From positions 215,320 to 279,319 of the forward strand of contig NZ_QFZZ01000001.1 of the NCBI RefSeq assembly GCF_005233515.1: a stretch of DNA of 64,000 nt, given 5' to 3'. Every line of letters begins with the position of its first letter. Position 1 is the first letter of the stretch. Of the stretch, positions 26,894 to 35,991 are shown piece by piece. A program made the translations under genes and the position numbers. The DNA is from Pseudomonas sp. CFBP13508 (GTDB lineage: Bacteria > Pseudomonadota > Gammaproteobacteria > Pseudomonadales > Pseudomonadaceae). The notes under the pieces were generated by a model that did no database searches, had not been told where the DNA came from, and saw only the letters and a list, made by a program, of their open reading frames with translations.

Positions 26894-27142
26894 TCACTCT
26901 TGCGGGCTTAGCCAGGTGTCTACCACGCGGCGATCGAGCTCTTCCCAATAGGCCATGCCCAGCACTCGCGTGGTGTTGAGCCCGCGCAGGTAACCGCGCA
27001 GTTGCTGGGCAGTGTCGCGGATCACTTGCGCATCGCGGCTGTTTTTGTCCAGCAGGACGCTTTCGTACTGCATCAGGTATTCGGCTACGCGGTCGCGATA
27101 TTCGGGCAGCACGGCGTCACGGATCAGATCAAACGTTCTCAA
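26894..27142 (-). CDS. small hypothetical protein
   Basis: An 82-residue helical acidic/basic mixed protein (FDLIRDAVLPEYRDRVAEYL, later NTTRVLGMAYWEELDRRVVD) without signal or membrane segment. The reading frame begins with TTG at 27142, preceded by GAGGG at about 8 bases; no in-frame ATG would keep the N-terminus. It lies alone between the GGDEF gene and the divergent secreted protein. No family recognised. Confidence 0.6.
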   Translation of the reverse strand: MRTFDLIRDAVLPEYRDRVAEYLMQYESVLLDKNSRDAQVIRDTAQQLRGYLRGLNTTRVLGMAYWEELDRRVVDTWLSPQE

Positions 27143-27309
27143 GGCGAGACCCTCATCATTTTTCTTGGATGTATCCAGTGTGCATCAGTCTGCGCGACAC
27201 GCAACTATTGCTGGAAGTAATAGTGACCATCAAGAAACGCAAGTTCTGCTTTGCCGGCGATCGGCGGAAAATCGCCTCCATCGAAGACGCAGCTCAAGGA
27301 AATTGCGCG

Positions 27310-27951
27310 ATGAACATTCTGACTCGACTGGCAATGATCGCCCTGCTGATGGGCGGGGTAGTTACCGCACCGGCTTACGCAGACGACGCCCGGTCGTGTC
27401 ACCTTCAACCCATCGCTGCCAGCGCCTCGGCCTTGCAGCACACGCAGACAGTGGGTGTGTTGTTGAGCGAAAACACGTTGCAGAACCTGCAATACCTGGA
27501 GCGCTACCACGACATGGCGCTGAACGGTGCGAAAGACGCACTGGATTCGCGTATCCGCGACGCCTTTGTCGGCAGCTCCGACCCGGAACTGGCCCTCGAC
27601 TGGCTGGTGAGTTCGCTGCAACAGCAGTTCGTCTCGGTGACCGTCTACGACAACCTCGATGCGCTGGTTCAGGCCCATCCGGACGTGGTGGTCAAGCTCG
27701 ACACGTTCAACCGCTTGCTGACTCAGCGCAACAGTTTGGTCGAGGCGCGCTTCTCTGCACGGTTCTACGACGCCGACCTGCAATACATCGGCAAGGCCGA
27801 GGGGGCGATTGAGCAAGAGTTGCCTTCGGTGTGGGTGCACAACCAGGCGGCGCCACAAATCGCCGCGCAGATCAATCAGCAGCGTGACCTGCAACTCAAT
27901 GCGCTGAAGCAATTCGATGTGTCGCTCAAGGCCCTGGTGGCGTCGAGCTGA
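27310..27951 (+). CDS. secreted hypothetical protein
   Basis: A 213-residue exported protein: signal peptide MNILTRLAMIALLMGGVVTA with cleavage after AYA, then a helical body (LSENTLQNLQYLERYHDMAL, FVGSSDPELALDWLVSSLQQ, TVYDNLDALVQAHPDVVVKL). The ATG at 27310 is the signal start; the frame is open further upstream. It probably works in the periplasm. No enzyme motif is visible and I do not recognise the family. Confidence 0.78.
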   Translation: MNILTRLAMIALLMGGVVTAPAYADDARSCHLQPIAASASALQHTQTVGVLLSENTLQNLQYLERYHDMALNGAKDALDSRIRDAFVGSSDPELALDWLVSSLQQQFVSVTVYDNLDALVQAHPDVVVKLDTFNRLLTQRNSLVEARFSARFYDADLQYIGKAEGAIEQELPSVWVHNQAAPQIAAQINQQRDLQLNALKQFDVSLKALVASS

Positions 27952-28036
27952 TTCTTAAAACGTAAATGGCAACGGCGGCGCCGTGAAGTCGAACCGTTGC
28001 CGGTTGAACCGAACCTTTATTTTCAGGATTACCCAG

Positions 28037-28378
28037 ATGCGTCCTTTATTCGTGCCAGCCATGGCTTTTGTTTCCCTGTTGCTCGCCGGTTGTGCTTCGG
28101 CGCCGAACGATCCGACCCTGACGTTGCAGACCAGCAAGACGCCGGCGCAGTACGCCGATTGCGTGGTGCCGAAATTGCAGGGCAGTGCGTTGAATCCGAC
28201 GGTTTCGCAGAGTCAGCGCAGTTATCGGATTGTGGTGCCGAGCAAGGTGTCGGCGGATAACGTGCTGGAGGCGTACAAGGCGGGGAAGGGCGGCAAGGTG
28301 TTCATTTATGAGCGACATTTGCTGGCGTCGAATTTGTTGCCTTCGAGTTTTGAGCGGGCGGCTCAGGATTGCATTTGA
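28037..28378 (+). CDS. small lipoprotein
   Basis: A 113-residue lipoprotein with a clear lipobox, MRPLFVPAMAFVSLLLAGCA: leader of about 17 residues, LAGC, then ASAPNDPTLTL. The mature part contains QYADCVVPKLQGSALNPTVS and a basic GKGGKVFIYERHLLASNLLP, with a cysteine pair (ADC...QDC) that could form a disulfide. The ATG at 28037 fits the leader; the frame is open earlier. Two tandem terminators follow. Function unknown. Confidence 0.83.
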   Translation: MRPLFVPAMAFVSLLLAGCASAPNDPTLTLQTSKTPAQYADCVVPKLQGSALNPTVSQSQRSYRIVVPSKVSADNVLEAYKAGKGGKVFIYERHLLASNLLPSSFERAAQDCI

Positions 28379-28411
28379 TCTGAGCGCTTGACGGGTTTTG
28401 ACAGAGCTCCT

Positions 28412-28439
28412 TTGGTTGGCCGCAACCAACCAATTTTTT
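28412..28439 (+). terminator. intrinsic terminator 1 after the lipoprotein gene
   Basis: TTGGTTG (28412-28418) pairs with CAACCAA (28423-28429) over a GGCCG-type loop, followed by six T at 28434-28439. Confidence 0.75.
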
Positions 28440-28440
28440 C

Positions 28441-28475
28441 GCCCCACACTGGTTTTCGGTTGTGGGGCTTTTTTT
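28441..28475 (+). terminator. intrinsic terminator 2, strong
   Basis: GCCCCACA (28441-28448) pairs with TGTGGGGC (28461-28468), and seven T follow immediately at 28469-28475. It is placed directly behind terminator 1, giving a tandem stop for the lipoprotein transcript and insulating the repeat block downstream. Confidence 0.88.
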
Positions 28476-28479
28476 GGGT

Positions 28480-28985
28480 CTTGGCGGCCTTTGGGCCGAC
28501 CATGCTCTTCGGGTTTTGGGTGTATATCCGTTTCTGCGGGTGTGGCTGATTACGGTTCCGCTCTTACAGCGGGTCACTTTTTCAAACGCCGGAATGCCGG
28601 CCCAGCAAAAAGTAACCAAAAGGCTGCGCCCTGACGTTCGGCCCGCTCGCTGGGGCTCGGGGTTCCTTCGCTCCGGGATCGATCCGGGCGCAGCGGCTAC
28701 GGTTTGCTCCGCTGGACCTCCTTCCGCTGTGTCTGGCTGCGCCAGACGGTCGCTGCGCTCCCACCCCCGGATCAATCCCTCCACTCAGCCTGCCGACGGG
28801 CTCCAGGATCAAAAGCTACTCGAGCTTGCGCTCATTGTTGAGTGGGGCGGCTTCGCCGCGGGCAGCTGCGCTGCTTTTGCTTTTCTGTGGGAGCGAGCCT
28901 GCTCGCGAAGGCGGCCTGACAGCCGACCGTTTTCTCACTGCATGCATCCGATCAAAACTGCAAGAGTGAGCCTGCTCGCGATGGC
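28480..28985. repeat. ~390-bp long repeat, copy B, with REP elements
   Basis: A diverged copy of the 15945-16340 repeat: TTGGCGGCCTTTGGGCCGAC, GATCCGGGCGCAGCGGCTAC, GGTCGCTGCGCTCCCACCCC, CTCGAGCTTGCGCTCATTGT in the same order and direction. It ends in a REP (GGGAGCGAGCCTGCTCGCGA near 28889) and a degenerate REP half near 28966. No credible gene. Confidence 0.8.
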
Positions 28986-29057
28986 TGTGTATCAGGCAAC
29001 ACGATGATGATTGGGGAGTGTTCTTTTGTCTTGCGATCCGGTTTCTCCAGGGACGGC

Positions 29058-29222
29058 CCTCACCCTAAACCTCTCCCAGAGGGAGAGGGGACTTGGTCGA
29101 GGTGTTTGTTGAAGATGCGCCGACCTGAGACTCTGCGTCGAGCTCGTTCTTGGATTCAACGAAGATCGGCTCCCTTTCCCCCTCGCCCCCTGGGGGGAGA
29201 GGGCTGGGGTGAGGGGGCTGGA
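29058..29222. repeat. MITE-like element with terminal inverted repeats
   Basis: About 165 bp bounded by CCCTCACCCTAAACCTCTCC at the left and the inverted GGAGAGGGCTGGGGTGAGGG at the right, same family as 24868 and 49288. The interior (CCGACCTGAGACTCTGCGTC...) differs from the other copies more than the ends do. Confidence 0.78.
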
Positions 29223-29266
29223 TTTCACTGACTCAACGCAATCTGCAGCCTATCCCAAACAACCAT

Positions 29267-30223
29267 TCACCCGGTCACACACCCAACCGGCACTTTCCCC
29301 GCAAACGTATCAACCAGACTCGCCACGACCATTTCCCCCATCCGCGTGCGAGTCTGCAATGTTGCGCTGGCCCGATGCGGTTGCAGCACCACTTGTTCAT
29401 TAGCAAACAACGTTTCAGGCACATTCGGTTCATCGACAAACACATCCAGTCCAGCCCCGGCGATTTCCCCAGCCGAAAGCGCGGCAACCAGATCCGCTTC
29501 GTTCACCAGTTTGCCCCGGGCGACGTTGATCAGATAACCGTCCTTGCCCAGCGCTCGCAGCACTTGCGCGTCGATGATCGCTTCGCCCTTGTCCGCTGCG
29601 GCGGCGAGGATCAGGGCGTCGCTGTCGCGGGCCAGTTGTTTGAGATCGGCGACGAAGGTGTGAGGGACGTCGCTCATCGGTTGCAGGTCGGTGTAGCTGA
29701 TCGGGCAGCCGAAGGCGGCGGCGCGGGTGGCGATGGCGCGGCCGACGCGGCCCATGCCGACGATGCCGATGCGCATGCCGGAGACTTGTCGGGCCAAGGG
29801 CAGCGGGGCGAGTGGGGTCGGGCTTTGTGGCCATTGGCCCGAGCGCACGTAGCGGTCGCTGGTGCACAGGCCGCGACAGACCGAGATGAGCAGGCCGATG
29901 GCGAGGTCGGCGACGTCTTCGGTGAGGGCGCCGATGGTGGCGGTGACGCGGATGCCGCGGTCGCGGGCGTAGGCCAGGTCGACGGCGTCGGTGCCGACGC
30001 CATTCACCGCGACCACTTCCAGGTTCGGCAGTTGCGCCATCAGCGCCTGGCTGATGCCGGTGTGACCGCCGGTGATCACGCCACGGATGTTGGCGCCGTG
30101 TTCGTTTATGTAGGCGGCTTTGTCCGCTTGCTGGAAGTAGCGGCGTACGGTGAACAGTTCGTCCAGACGCGCGTTGATTTGCGGGATCAGGATCGGGCTC
30201 AGTTGCAGGATTTCTGGCTTCAT
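29267..30223 (-). CDS. D-isomer-specific 2-hydroxyacid dehydrogenase
   Basis: A 318-residue NAD(P)-dependent oxidoreductase of the D-2-hydroxyacid dehydrogenase family. The Rossmann fingerprint is GIVGMGRVGRAIA; substrate/catalytic blocks VAVNGVGTDAVDLAYARDRG, LINVARGKLVNEADLVAAL (catalytic arginine) and DVFVDEPNVPE then LQPHRASAT (catalytic histidine). It resembles hydroxypyruvate/2-ketogluconate reductases. Start at 30223 with GAGG upstream. Last gene of the minus-strand cluster from the MFS gene; 31 bp downstream of the SDR gene. Confidence 0.92.
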   Translation of the reverse strand: MKPEILQLSPILIPQINARLDELFTVRRYFQQADKAAYINEHGANIRGVITGGHTGISQALMAQLPNLEVVAVNGVGTDAVDLAYARDRGIRVTATIGALTEDVADLAIGLLISVCRGLCTSDRYVRSGQWPQSPTPLAPLPLARQVSGMRIGIVGMGRVGRAIATRAAAFGCPISYTDLQPMSDVPHTFVADLKQLARDSDALILAAAADKGEAIIDAQVLRALGKDGYLINVARGKLVNEADLVAALSAGEIAGAGLDVFVDEPNVPETLFANEQVVLQPHRASATLQTRTRMGEMVVASLVDTFAGKVPVGCVTG

Positions 30224-30254
30224 GGCTACCTCGTTACGCAATAAAAAGGCCGGC

Positions 30255-31013
30255 TCAACCGCGGCCGGCAAACGGCATGGCGCTGGCCATGACGGTCATG
30301 TTCAGGACGTTGGCCGACAGCGGCAGGCCGGCGATGTAGCGCACCGCGTCGGCGACGTGTTTGACGTCGACCATCGGTTCGACGGCGATGCTGCCGTTGG
30401 CCTGGCGTACGCCTTTGGTCATGCGCACCGACATTTCCGTCAGGGCATTGCCGATGTCGATCTGGCTACAGACGATGTTGAATTCGCGGCCGTCCAGCGC
30501 CAGGGATTTGGTCAGGCCGAGCACGGCGTGTTTGCTCGCGGTGTAGGCGCTGCTGAACGGGCGCGGTGTGTGTGCGGAAATCGAGCCGTTGTTGATGATT
30601 CGTCCGCCCTGCGGCTGTTGTTTGCGCATCAGCCCAAACGCGCCGCGAGCGCAGAGAAAGACACCGTTGAGGTTGGTGTCGATCACGTTGCGCCACTGCT
30701 CGAAGGTCAGCTCGTCCAGCGGCACGGCGGGGGCGTTGACGCCGGCGTTGTTAAAGACCACATCGAGGCGCCCGTAGACCTCGGCAATGGTCGCGAACAG
30801 CACGTCGACACTGGCCGGATCACGCACGTCGGTGGGCACCGCCAAGGCTTGATAACCCTGGCTCAGCGCCAGTTCGGCCAGCGCTTGCAAGGGCTCGGGC
30901 CGGCGACCGGCGAGCACGAGGGTGAAGCCGTCGGCCATCAGGCCCAGCGCCACAGCGCGGCCGATGCCACTGCCGGCGCCGGTGACCAGCGCAACTTTCA
31001 AAGAGGTCGTCAT
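30255..31013 (-). CDS. short-chain dehydrogenase/reductase (SDR)
   Basis: A 252-residue classical SDR. NAD(P) motif TGAGSGIG at residues 11-18, NNAG at 88-91, catalytic Asn 114, Ser 144, Tyr 157 and Lys 161 (YTASK). Length is normal. The start at 31013 ([12 protein letters not shown]) is chosen over the upstream 31037. It probably oxidises or reduces a hydroxy/keto intermediate in the pathway served by the neighbouring FAH hydrolase, 2-hydroxyacid dehydrogenase and transporter; the substrate is not evident. Confidence 0.93.
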   Translation of the reverse strand: MTTSLKVALVTGAGSGIGRAVALGLMADGFTLVLAGRRPEPLQALAELALSQGYQALAVPTDVRDPASVDVLFATIAEVYGRLDVVFNNAGVNAPAVPLDELTFEQWRNVIDTNLNGVFLCARGAFGLMRKQQPQGGRIINNGSISAHTPRPFSSAYTASKHAVLGLTKSLALDGREFNIVCSQIDIGNALTEMSVRMTKGVRQANGSIAVEPMVDVKHVADAVRYIAGLPLSANVLNMTVMASAMPFAGRG

Positions 31014-31047
31014 ATTGTTGTTCTCCTTTTTTCTCAATCCGCTGGAA

Positions 31048-31734
31048 TCAGGGCCGTGGGCCGACGAGCATTTCCAGGTGGCCGATGCCGTCTATGCCAG
31101 CGCTGATCACGTCGCCCGGTTGCAGGCTGTCAACGCCGGCGGGGCTGCCGGTCATGATCAGGTCGCCGGCGCGCAGGGCCACGGATTGCGAGATGCGCGC
31201 GATTACTTCACTGACCGACCAGATCTGGCTGTCGAGATTGTCGCGCTGGCGTTCTTCGCCGTTGACGTTCAGCCACAACTCGCCCTCGGGATGGCCGCTG
31301 CGGCTCACCGGGACGACGGCAGTCATCGGCGCGGCGCCGTCGAACACCTTGGCGCCTTCCCACGGCAAGCCGTTGCTCTTGGCTGCGCGTTGCACATCGC
31401 GGCGGGTCAGGTCGAGGCCGGCGGCGTAGCCCCACACGTAGGCGAGCGCTTGATCCTCGGGGATATTGGCGCCGCCTTCACCAATTGCGACGACCAGTTC
31501 GATTTCGTGAACGAAGTCCTCGCACACTGAGGGGAAGGCGATGTCGCCGACGGCGTCGACCACGCAGCTCGGCGGTTTCATGAAAAACACCGGCGGCTGG
31601 CGCGACTGGCCTTGAGAGTCCGGCCATGGGTAGTTGCGGCCGACACAGAACACCCGGCCAACGGGGAAGCGCTGCTCGGTGCCGAGCACCGGCAAGGTCA
31701 CCGGCAGATCCGGGGTAAAGACGTATTCGGTCAT
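31048..31734 (-). CDS. fumarylacetoacetate hydrolase (FAH) family protein
   Basis: A 228-residue FAH-superfamily enzyme: [12 protein letters not shown] at the N-terminus, [20 protein letters not shown], the metal site [14 protein letters not shown] (two acidic ligands), a lysine-rich [20 protein letters not shown], and [17 protein letters not shown]. The family includes fumarylpyruvate hydrolase, acylpyruvases and 2-keto-3-deoxy-acid dehydratases. I chose 31734: GCAGG lies six bases upstream. A much longer in-frame extension (to 32577) lies opposite the MFS gene and is not real. 34 bp before the SDR gene. Confidence 0.92.
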   Translation of the reverse strand: MTEYVFTPDLPVTLPVLGTEQRFPVGRVFCVGRNYPWPDSQGQSRQPPVFFMKPPSCVVDAVGDIAFPSVCEDFVHEIELVVAIGEGGANIPEDQALAYVWGYAAGLDLTRRDVQRAAKSNGLPWEGAKVFDGAAPMTAVVPVSRSGHPEGELWLNVNGEERQRDNLDSQIWSVSEVIARISQSVALRAGDLIMTGSPAGVDSLQPGDVISAGIDGIGHLEMLVGPRP

Positions 31735-31838
31735 GTTCATCCTGCGGGTCATCCTGTTTGAAAGGGCAGCGTACGGCGGCTGGCGTCGGCGAAGTTGGAC
31801 GAAAGCCGCCTGTGTTTGGACAAATCCGGGTTCTTGCC

Positions 31839-33188
31839 TCAGCGCACCTTCAGCTCGATGCGATACAGGCGTCCGAGCAGTAACGAATAGGAGAGGGTGC
31901 CGATCAGCGCGACGCCGCCAATAAACCAGAAGGCATAGGCGAAGGTGCCGGTGGCGTGGACGATGGCGCCGATCACGATCGGCGTGACGATGCCGCCGAT
32001 GTTCGCCGCCAGGCTGGTAATGCCGCCGGTGAGGCCGATCAGCTCTTTCGGCGCGACTTCCGATACCGCCGCCCACGACGAGGACGCGATGCCCTGGGCG
32101 AAGAAGGCGATGGTCAGCACGGCGATGCAGATCAGGTTGGAGTCGGTGAAATTGACCAGCACGATCGACATGCCCAGCATCGAACCGACCACCAGCGGCA
32201 ACTTGCGCGCAAACGACATCGAGTAGCCGCGACGGATCAGCAGGTCGGAAACGATGCCGGCCAGCAGAATCCCCACCGTGGCACCGACGAAGGGCAGCAC
32301 GGCGAAGATCCCGGCCTTGATCATGGTCAGTTTGCGTTCTTCGATCAGGTAGGTCGGGAACCAGGTAAGGAAGAAGTACAGCGCCGAGGTGCTGGCGAAT
32401 TTGCCGATGCAGATCGCCCAGATCTGCCGATAGCTGAACAGCTCGGCAATCTGCCGCCAGTTGAAGCGGGTGCGCTCCTGGCTGCTCTTGACCAGACCGC
32501 CGCCGGTTTCGATGTACTTCAATTCTTCCTGGCTGACTTTCTTGCAGTTCAGCGGATCGCGATACAGGTACAGCCACAGCACACCGAAGACGATGCCGAG
32601 TGCGCCGGTGCTGTAGAACACGTGGCGCCAGTCAAAAGTGGTCGCCAGCCATAACAGCGCGCCGGTGAACAGCGCCGTGCCGAGGTACTGGCCGCACACG
32701 TAAATGCTGCTGGCCATCCCGCGTTCCCGCGCCGGAAACCACACCGTCACTGCGCGGCTGTTGGCCGGAAAAGCCGGGGCTTCCATGGCGCCGACCGCCA
32801 GGCGCAGGCCGAACAGCGAAGCAAATCCTGTGGCGAAGCCCTGGCAGACGGTGACGGTCGACCAGCTGATCAGCGAAACGCCGTAGGTGAAGCGCGAGCC
32901 AAACCGATCGGCAATGAAGCCGGCCGGCACCAGCGCCAAGGCATAGGTCCAGGCGAACGCGGAAAAGATCAGGCCCATCTCGATCTTGTCCAGGCCCAGG
33001 TCCTTGGCCATGAATGGCGCGGCGATCGAGATGTTCACCCGGTCGATGTAATTGATGATCGTCGCGATCAGCAGCAGCGACAGCATGAACCAGCGCCGCC
33101 GCGTAGGCAGGCGCTGCGCCGTAACGGCATCGCGTGCACCGGCAATCACCGGCGGCACCGTGGCACTGGAAGAATGGGAGTTGGACAT
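31839..33188 (-). CDS. MFS transporter, anion:cation symporter family
   Basis: A 449-residue 12-helix major facilitator of the ACS type (galactonate, glucarate, phthalate, 4-hydroxyphenylacetate importers): IINYIDRVNISIAAPFMAKD in helix 1, GFIADRFGSRFTYGVSLISW, RLAVGAMEAPAFPANSRAVT and WFPARERGMASSIYVCGQYL are diagnostic. GAGG precedes the ATG by 7 bases. It is the promoter-proximal gene of the catabolic cluster and is divergent from the AraC regulator. The substrate is probably an organic or sugar acid that feeds the FAH/SDR/dehydrogenase enzymes. Confidence 0.93.
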   Translation of the reverse strand: MSNSHSSSATVPPVIAGARDAVTAQRLPTRRRWFMLSLLLIATIINYIDRVNISIAAPFMAKDLGLDKIEMGLIFSAFAWTYALALVPAGFIADRFGSRFTYGVSLISWSTVTVCQGFATGFASLFGLRLAVGAMEAPAFPANSRAVTVWFPARERGMASSIYVCGQYLGTALFTGALLWLATTFDWRHVFYSTGALGIVFGVLWLYLYRDPLNCKKVSQEELKYIETGGGLVKSSQERTRFNWRQIAELFSYRQIWAICIGKFASTSALYFFLTWFPTYLIEERKLTMIKAGIFAVLPFVGATVGILLAGIVSDLLIRRGYSMSFARKLPLVVGSMLGMSIVLVNFTDSNLICIAVLTIAFFAQGIASSSWAAVSEVAPKELIGLTGGITSLAANIGGIVTPIVIGAIVHATGTFAYAFWFIGGVALIGTLSYSLLLGRLYRIELKVR

Positions 33189-33729
33189 GCGGAGACCTCG
33201 TTATTGTTAGAAGAGTCGAGATTTTTCGAGCAGCCGATGCCGTTGCCCGCAACGTGTGGGGCAAGGCAATCGGACGGCTTGCAGCGCGGGTTTCAGACGT
33301 TCAGGAACGTCTTTGTGCGATTGATTTCAAGGGGAGGTCGGGCGGGGCGGCGAGGGGAAATAGCAGGATCATGACGTGCGCACCTTTGATTGTTTTTGAA
33401 AGAGGTTGGGCTGCGTTGGTCATTACAGTGGTCGTACAACGGTTCTAAATCAACCGATGGGTTAGAACGTTTTTTCTTGAAAAAAGTGGGTTTGGCGAAC
33501 GTGTCCAAAAAGATAAATACGATTTGTCTTGAGAATAAAGATCAGATCCAACTCCCAAGCGTATGAAAAATAACGACTAATTGTATTTTTATAATAATGC
33601 GGTTTTTGGACAGGCACATGGCGTGGCTTCTTTCAAAAAAGCTAACGTCATCGTATGACTCATTGCCGCCCACCGCCCAACCCTGCAAGATGACAGGCGC
33701 TACCTCACTGCCCGGAGGACCTTCTGCCC
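33189..33729. promoter_or_regulatory. divergent regulatory region between MFS and AraC genes
   Basis: A 540-base AT-richer region without credible genes. It holds an inverted pair, TGTCCAAAAA at 33502-33511 and TTTTTGGACA at 33603-33612, about 90 bases apart. The short motif TTTGGACA recurs at 31815-31822, upstream of the FAH gene. These are candidate sites for the adjacent AraC regulator (inference). Confidence 0.5.
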
Positions 33730-34662
33730 ATGTCTTCACCCAGCCGTATCCCGACTTACGTCATGCAGCAACGCAGCGAATTGACCGATTTCTACATTCG
33801 CGACAAAAAGGGTCGGCGCGCCGAAACCGCGCCGCACCGGCACGAGTACTTCCAGATCCAGATCAACCTCGGTGGCGACACCGTGCAGCACATCGGCAGC
33901 GTGCAGCGGCCATTCCCGCGCAACACTCTGGCGTTCATCCTGCCGCACCGCGTGCATGTGATTCCGCATCCCGCAGACAGTAATTTCATCGTCATCAATT
34001 TTTCCCAGACGTTTCTATTGCCGCATCTGCAATGCGACCCGATGGATCTGGAAGAGGTGTCGATCCTGCTCGCGCCTGAGCTGTCGCCGTTCCGCTTTCA
34101 GGAACATCTGGATTTCATTTTGGGCGATGAGGATTTCGCTCAGGTCTGCGGCCTGATCGAACAGATGCGCGCACTCGATGAGAACCGTCAGTTCGGCACG
34201 CGGGAAATGCTCAAGGGCTTGTTGCTGCAGATGATCGGCAGCGTGTGTTTTCTCTACGCCGAGCCGCTCAAGCGCCTGGCCGAAGAGAATGCTGCCGAGA
34301 ACAGTCGTCGCGACGCCTTGAGCCGCATGTTCGAGTATTTGCGGAAGAACATCGCCGATCCTGATCTCAACCTGATCAAAGTCGCCGCTGCGACCTATCT
34401 GTCACCGACCTACCTGACGCACTGGTTGCGCAAAGAGATCGGCAAGACCTTCACCGAGCTGGTGCTGGAGCGGCGCATGCACGCGGCGCGCAACTTCCTC
34501 CTCAACAGTACGCGCTCGGTGGGCGAGGTGGCGCGGTTGTGCGGGTTCGCCGATGAGGCCTATTTTTCCCGGCGGTTTCGCCAGATTCATGGCCAGCCAC
34601 CGGGGCAGTTCCGCCGCCGCCAGCTCAACCCCGACACGCCGCAGACGCCACTGAATACTTAG
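33730..34662 (+). CDS. AraC-family transcriptional regulator
   Basis: A 310-residue AraC regulator. The N-terminal cupin domain (APHRHEYFQIQINLGGDTVQ) senses the effector; the C-terminal two helix-turn-helix motifs are NLIKVAAATYLSPTYLTHWL and VGEVARLCGFADEAYFSRRF. CGGAGGACC lies 10-15 bases before the ATG at 33730. It is divergent from the MFS/FAH/SDR/dehydrogenase cluster and is its probable activator. It ends 8 bp before the stop of the convergent kinase gene. Confidence 0.93.
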   Translation: MSSPSRIPTYVMQQRSELTDFYIRDKKGRRAETAPHRHEYFQIQINLGGDTVQHIGSVQRPFPRNTLAFILPHRVHVIPHPADSNFIVINFSQTFLLPHLQCDPMDLEEVSILLAPELSPFRFQEHLDFILGDEDFAQVCGLIEQMRALDENRQFGTREMLKGLLLQMIGSVCFLYAEPLKRLAEENAAENSRRDALSRMFEYLRKNIADPDLNLIKVAAATYLSPTYLTHWLRKEIGKTFTELVLERRMHAARNFLLNSTRSVGEVARLCGFADEAYFSRRFRQIHGQPPGQFRRRQLNPDTPQTPLNT

Positions 34663-34670
34663 AACGGCGC

Positions 34671-35864
34671 TCAGACCCACTTGAAGCGGGCAGGGAAGCG
34701 CGCGACAAAACAGGTGCCCGTTTCACGGTCGGATGTCACGCTCAAGGTGCCGTTGTGCGCATTGGCAATCTGCCCGGCGATGTACAAGCCCAGTCCCAAC
34801 CCTTCATGACGCTGGCCTGCTTCGGAACGGGAAAACGGTTCGAACAGCAGCGGCATCAGCGCAGGCGGGATCGGCGTGCCCTGATTGGTCAACGAAATAA
34901 CGATTTCGTCGCCCTCGGCAAAGGCTTTGAGCACGATCGGTTCGGCGGTGGAGCCGTGGGTCACGGCGTTGCCCAGCAGATTCGACAACAACTGGCTGAT
35001 CCGCAGCGGGTCGCAATAGACCCCGGCCGGCACCTCCAGCGAATCGATAAACTTCGCCTGCGGGTAGGCCACCTGGATTTCTTCCAGGGTCTGGCGCAGC
35101 GTTTGCTGCAAGTCATCGACCAGTTTGCGCTGTACCGGGATGCCACTGCCGAGCCGACCCCGAGCGAAGTCGAGGATGTTTTCGATCAGCACGCCCATGC
35201 GCACCGAGCTGGTGCGAATCGCCGACAGCAGCGTGCGCGAGCGCTTGTCCTCGACTTTGCTTTCCAGCAGATCGGCGCTCATGCGAATGGCGCTGAGGGG
35301 CGTGCGCAAGTCATGGCCCAGTACGGCGATGAACTGCTCGCGCAGACGGCCCATTTCGTTGGCATCGGCCAGCGCGGTTTTGGTCGCGTGCAAATGGCCT
35401 TGGGTATCCAGGCTCATCGCAATCAATTGGGCGAAGAGGGTGAGGGTCTTTTCGATGGCCGGGTCGTCGAGGTTCGCCGGCACCGAATCAATGGCGCACA
35501 GCGTGCCGAAGAACTCGCCATCGGCCTTGATGATCGGAATGGAAATGTAGCTTTCCAGACCGTAGGTTTTCGGCGTGTGATGCGTGGAGAACAGCGGGTG
35601 CTGGCTGGCATGGCCGAAGATCACCGGCTGATGGTGCTGACGGATCTCATGACAAATCGTCGATTCCAGCACCAGTTCGCCGCCGGGCAACAGGCCGAAG
35701 TCAATCGAATCATCCACGGCGCAGGCGATCCACTTGCTCTCGGTGACCCGCGCTACGGCGGCGAAGCGCATGCCGGTCATATGCTTGACCATGCTCAGGA
35801 TCACCGGCACAGCGTCAATGCTGCCGATGGCTTCGAGGTCGGAGGAGAAATCTGTCTGGGGCAT
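34671..35864 (-). CDS. GAF-domain sensor histidine kinase
   Basis: A 397-residue cytosolic histidine kinase with no membrane segment: an N-terminal GAF domain (residues about 20-155), HisKA with phospho-acceptor His 184 in AVLGHDLRTPL, and HATPase_c with NLLGNAVTHG (N box), then HEGLGLGLYIAGQI (G2 box). No receiver domain and no adjacent response regulator, so it is an orphan. It converges with the AraC gene and lies downstream of the terminator of the receptor gene. Confidence 0.92.
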   Translation of the reverse strand: MPQTDFSSDLEAIGSIDAVPVILSMVKHMTGMRFAAVARVTESKWIACAVDDSIDFGLLPGGELVLESTICHEIRQHHQPVIFGHASQHPLFSTHHTPKTYGLESYISIPIIKADGEFFGTLCAIDSVPANLDDPAIEKTLTLFAQLIAMSLDTQGHLHATKTALADANEMGRLREQFIAVLGHDLRTPLSAIRMSADLLESKVEDKRSRTLLSAIRTSSVRMGVLIENILDFARGRLGSGIPVQRKLVDDLQQTLRQTLEEIQVAYPQAKFIDSLEVPAGVYCDPLRISQLLSNLLGNAVTHGSTAEPIVLKAFAEGDEIVISLTNQGTPIPPALMPLLFEPFSRSEAGQRHEGLGLGLYIAGQIANAHNGTLSVTSDRETGTCFVARFPARFKWV

Positions 35865-35931
35865 GGCCGGTGCTTCGCGAAAGTGTCGCCAGAGACTATC
35901 GGTAATTACCGGCCTTGCCTAATGAACCTGC

Positions 35932-35963
35932 AAAAAAGGGCACCGGGAAAACTCCCGGCGCCC
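35932..35963 (-). terminator. intrinsic terminator of the siderophore receptor gene
   Basis: On the minus strand, GGGCGCCGGGA pairs (with one mismatch) with CCCGGTGCCC in the segment 35963-35938, and six T follow at 35937-35932. It is 29 bases after the receptor stop codon and ends that transcript before the kinase gene. Confidence 0.9.
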
Positions 35964-35991
35964 TGTGTGGTGCTTGCTGAGCGCTATCGCC

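Noticed and set aside
31735..32577. N-terminal extension of the FAH gene to 509 codons
   Set aside because: The extension is opposite in phase to the MFS gene on the same strand, lacks family similarity, and FAH proteins begin near 31734.
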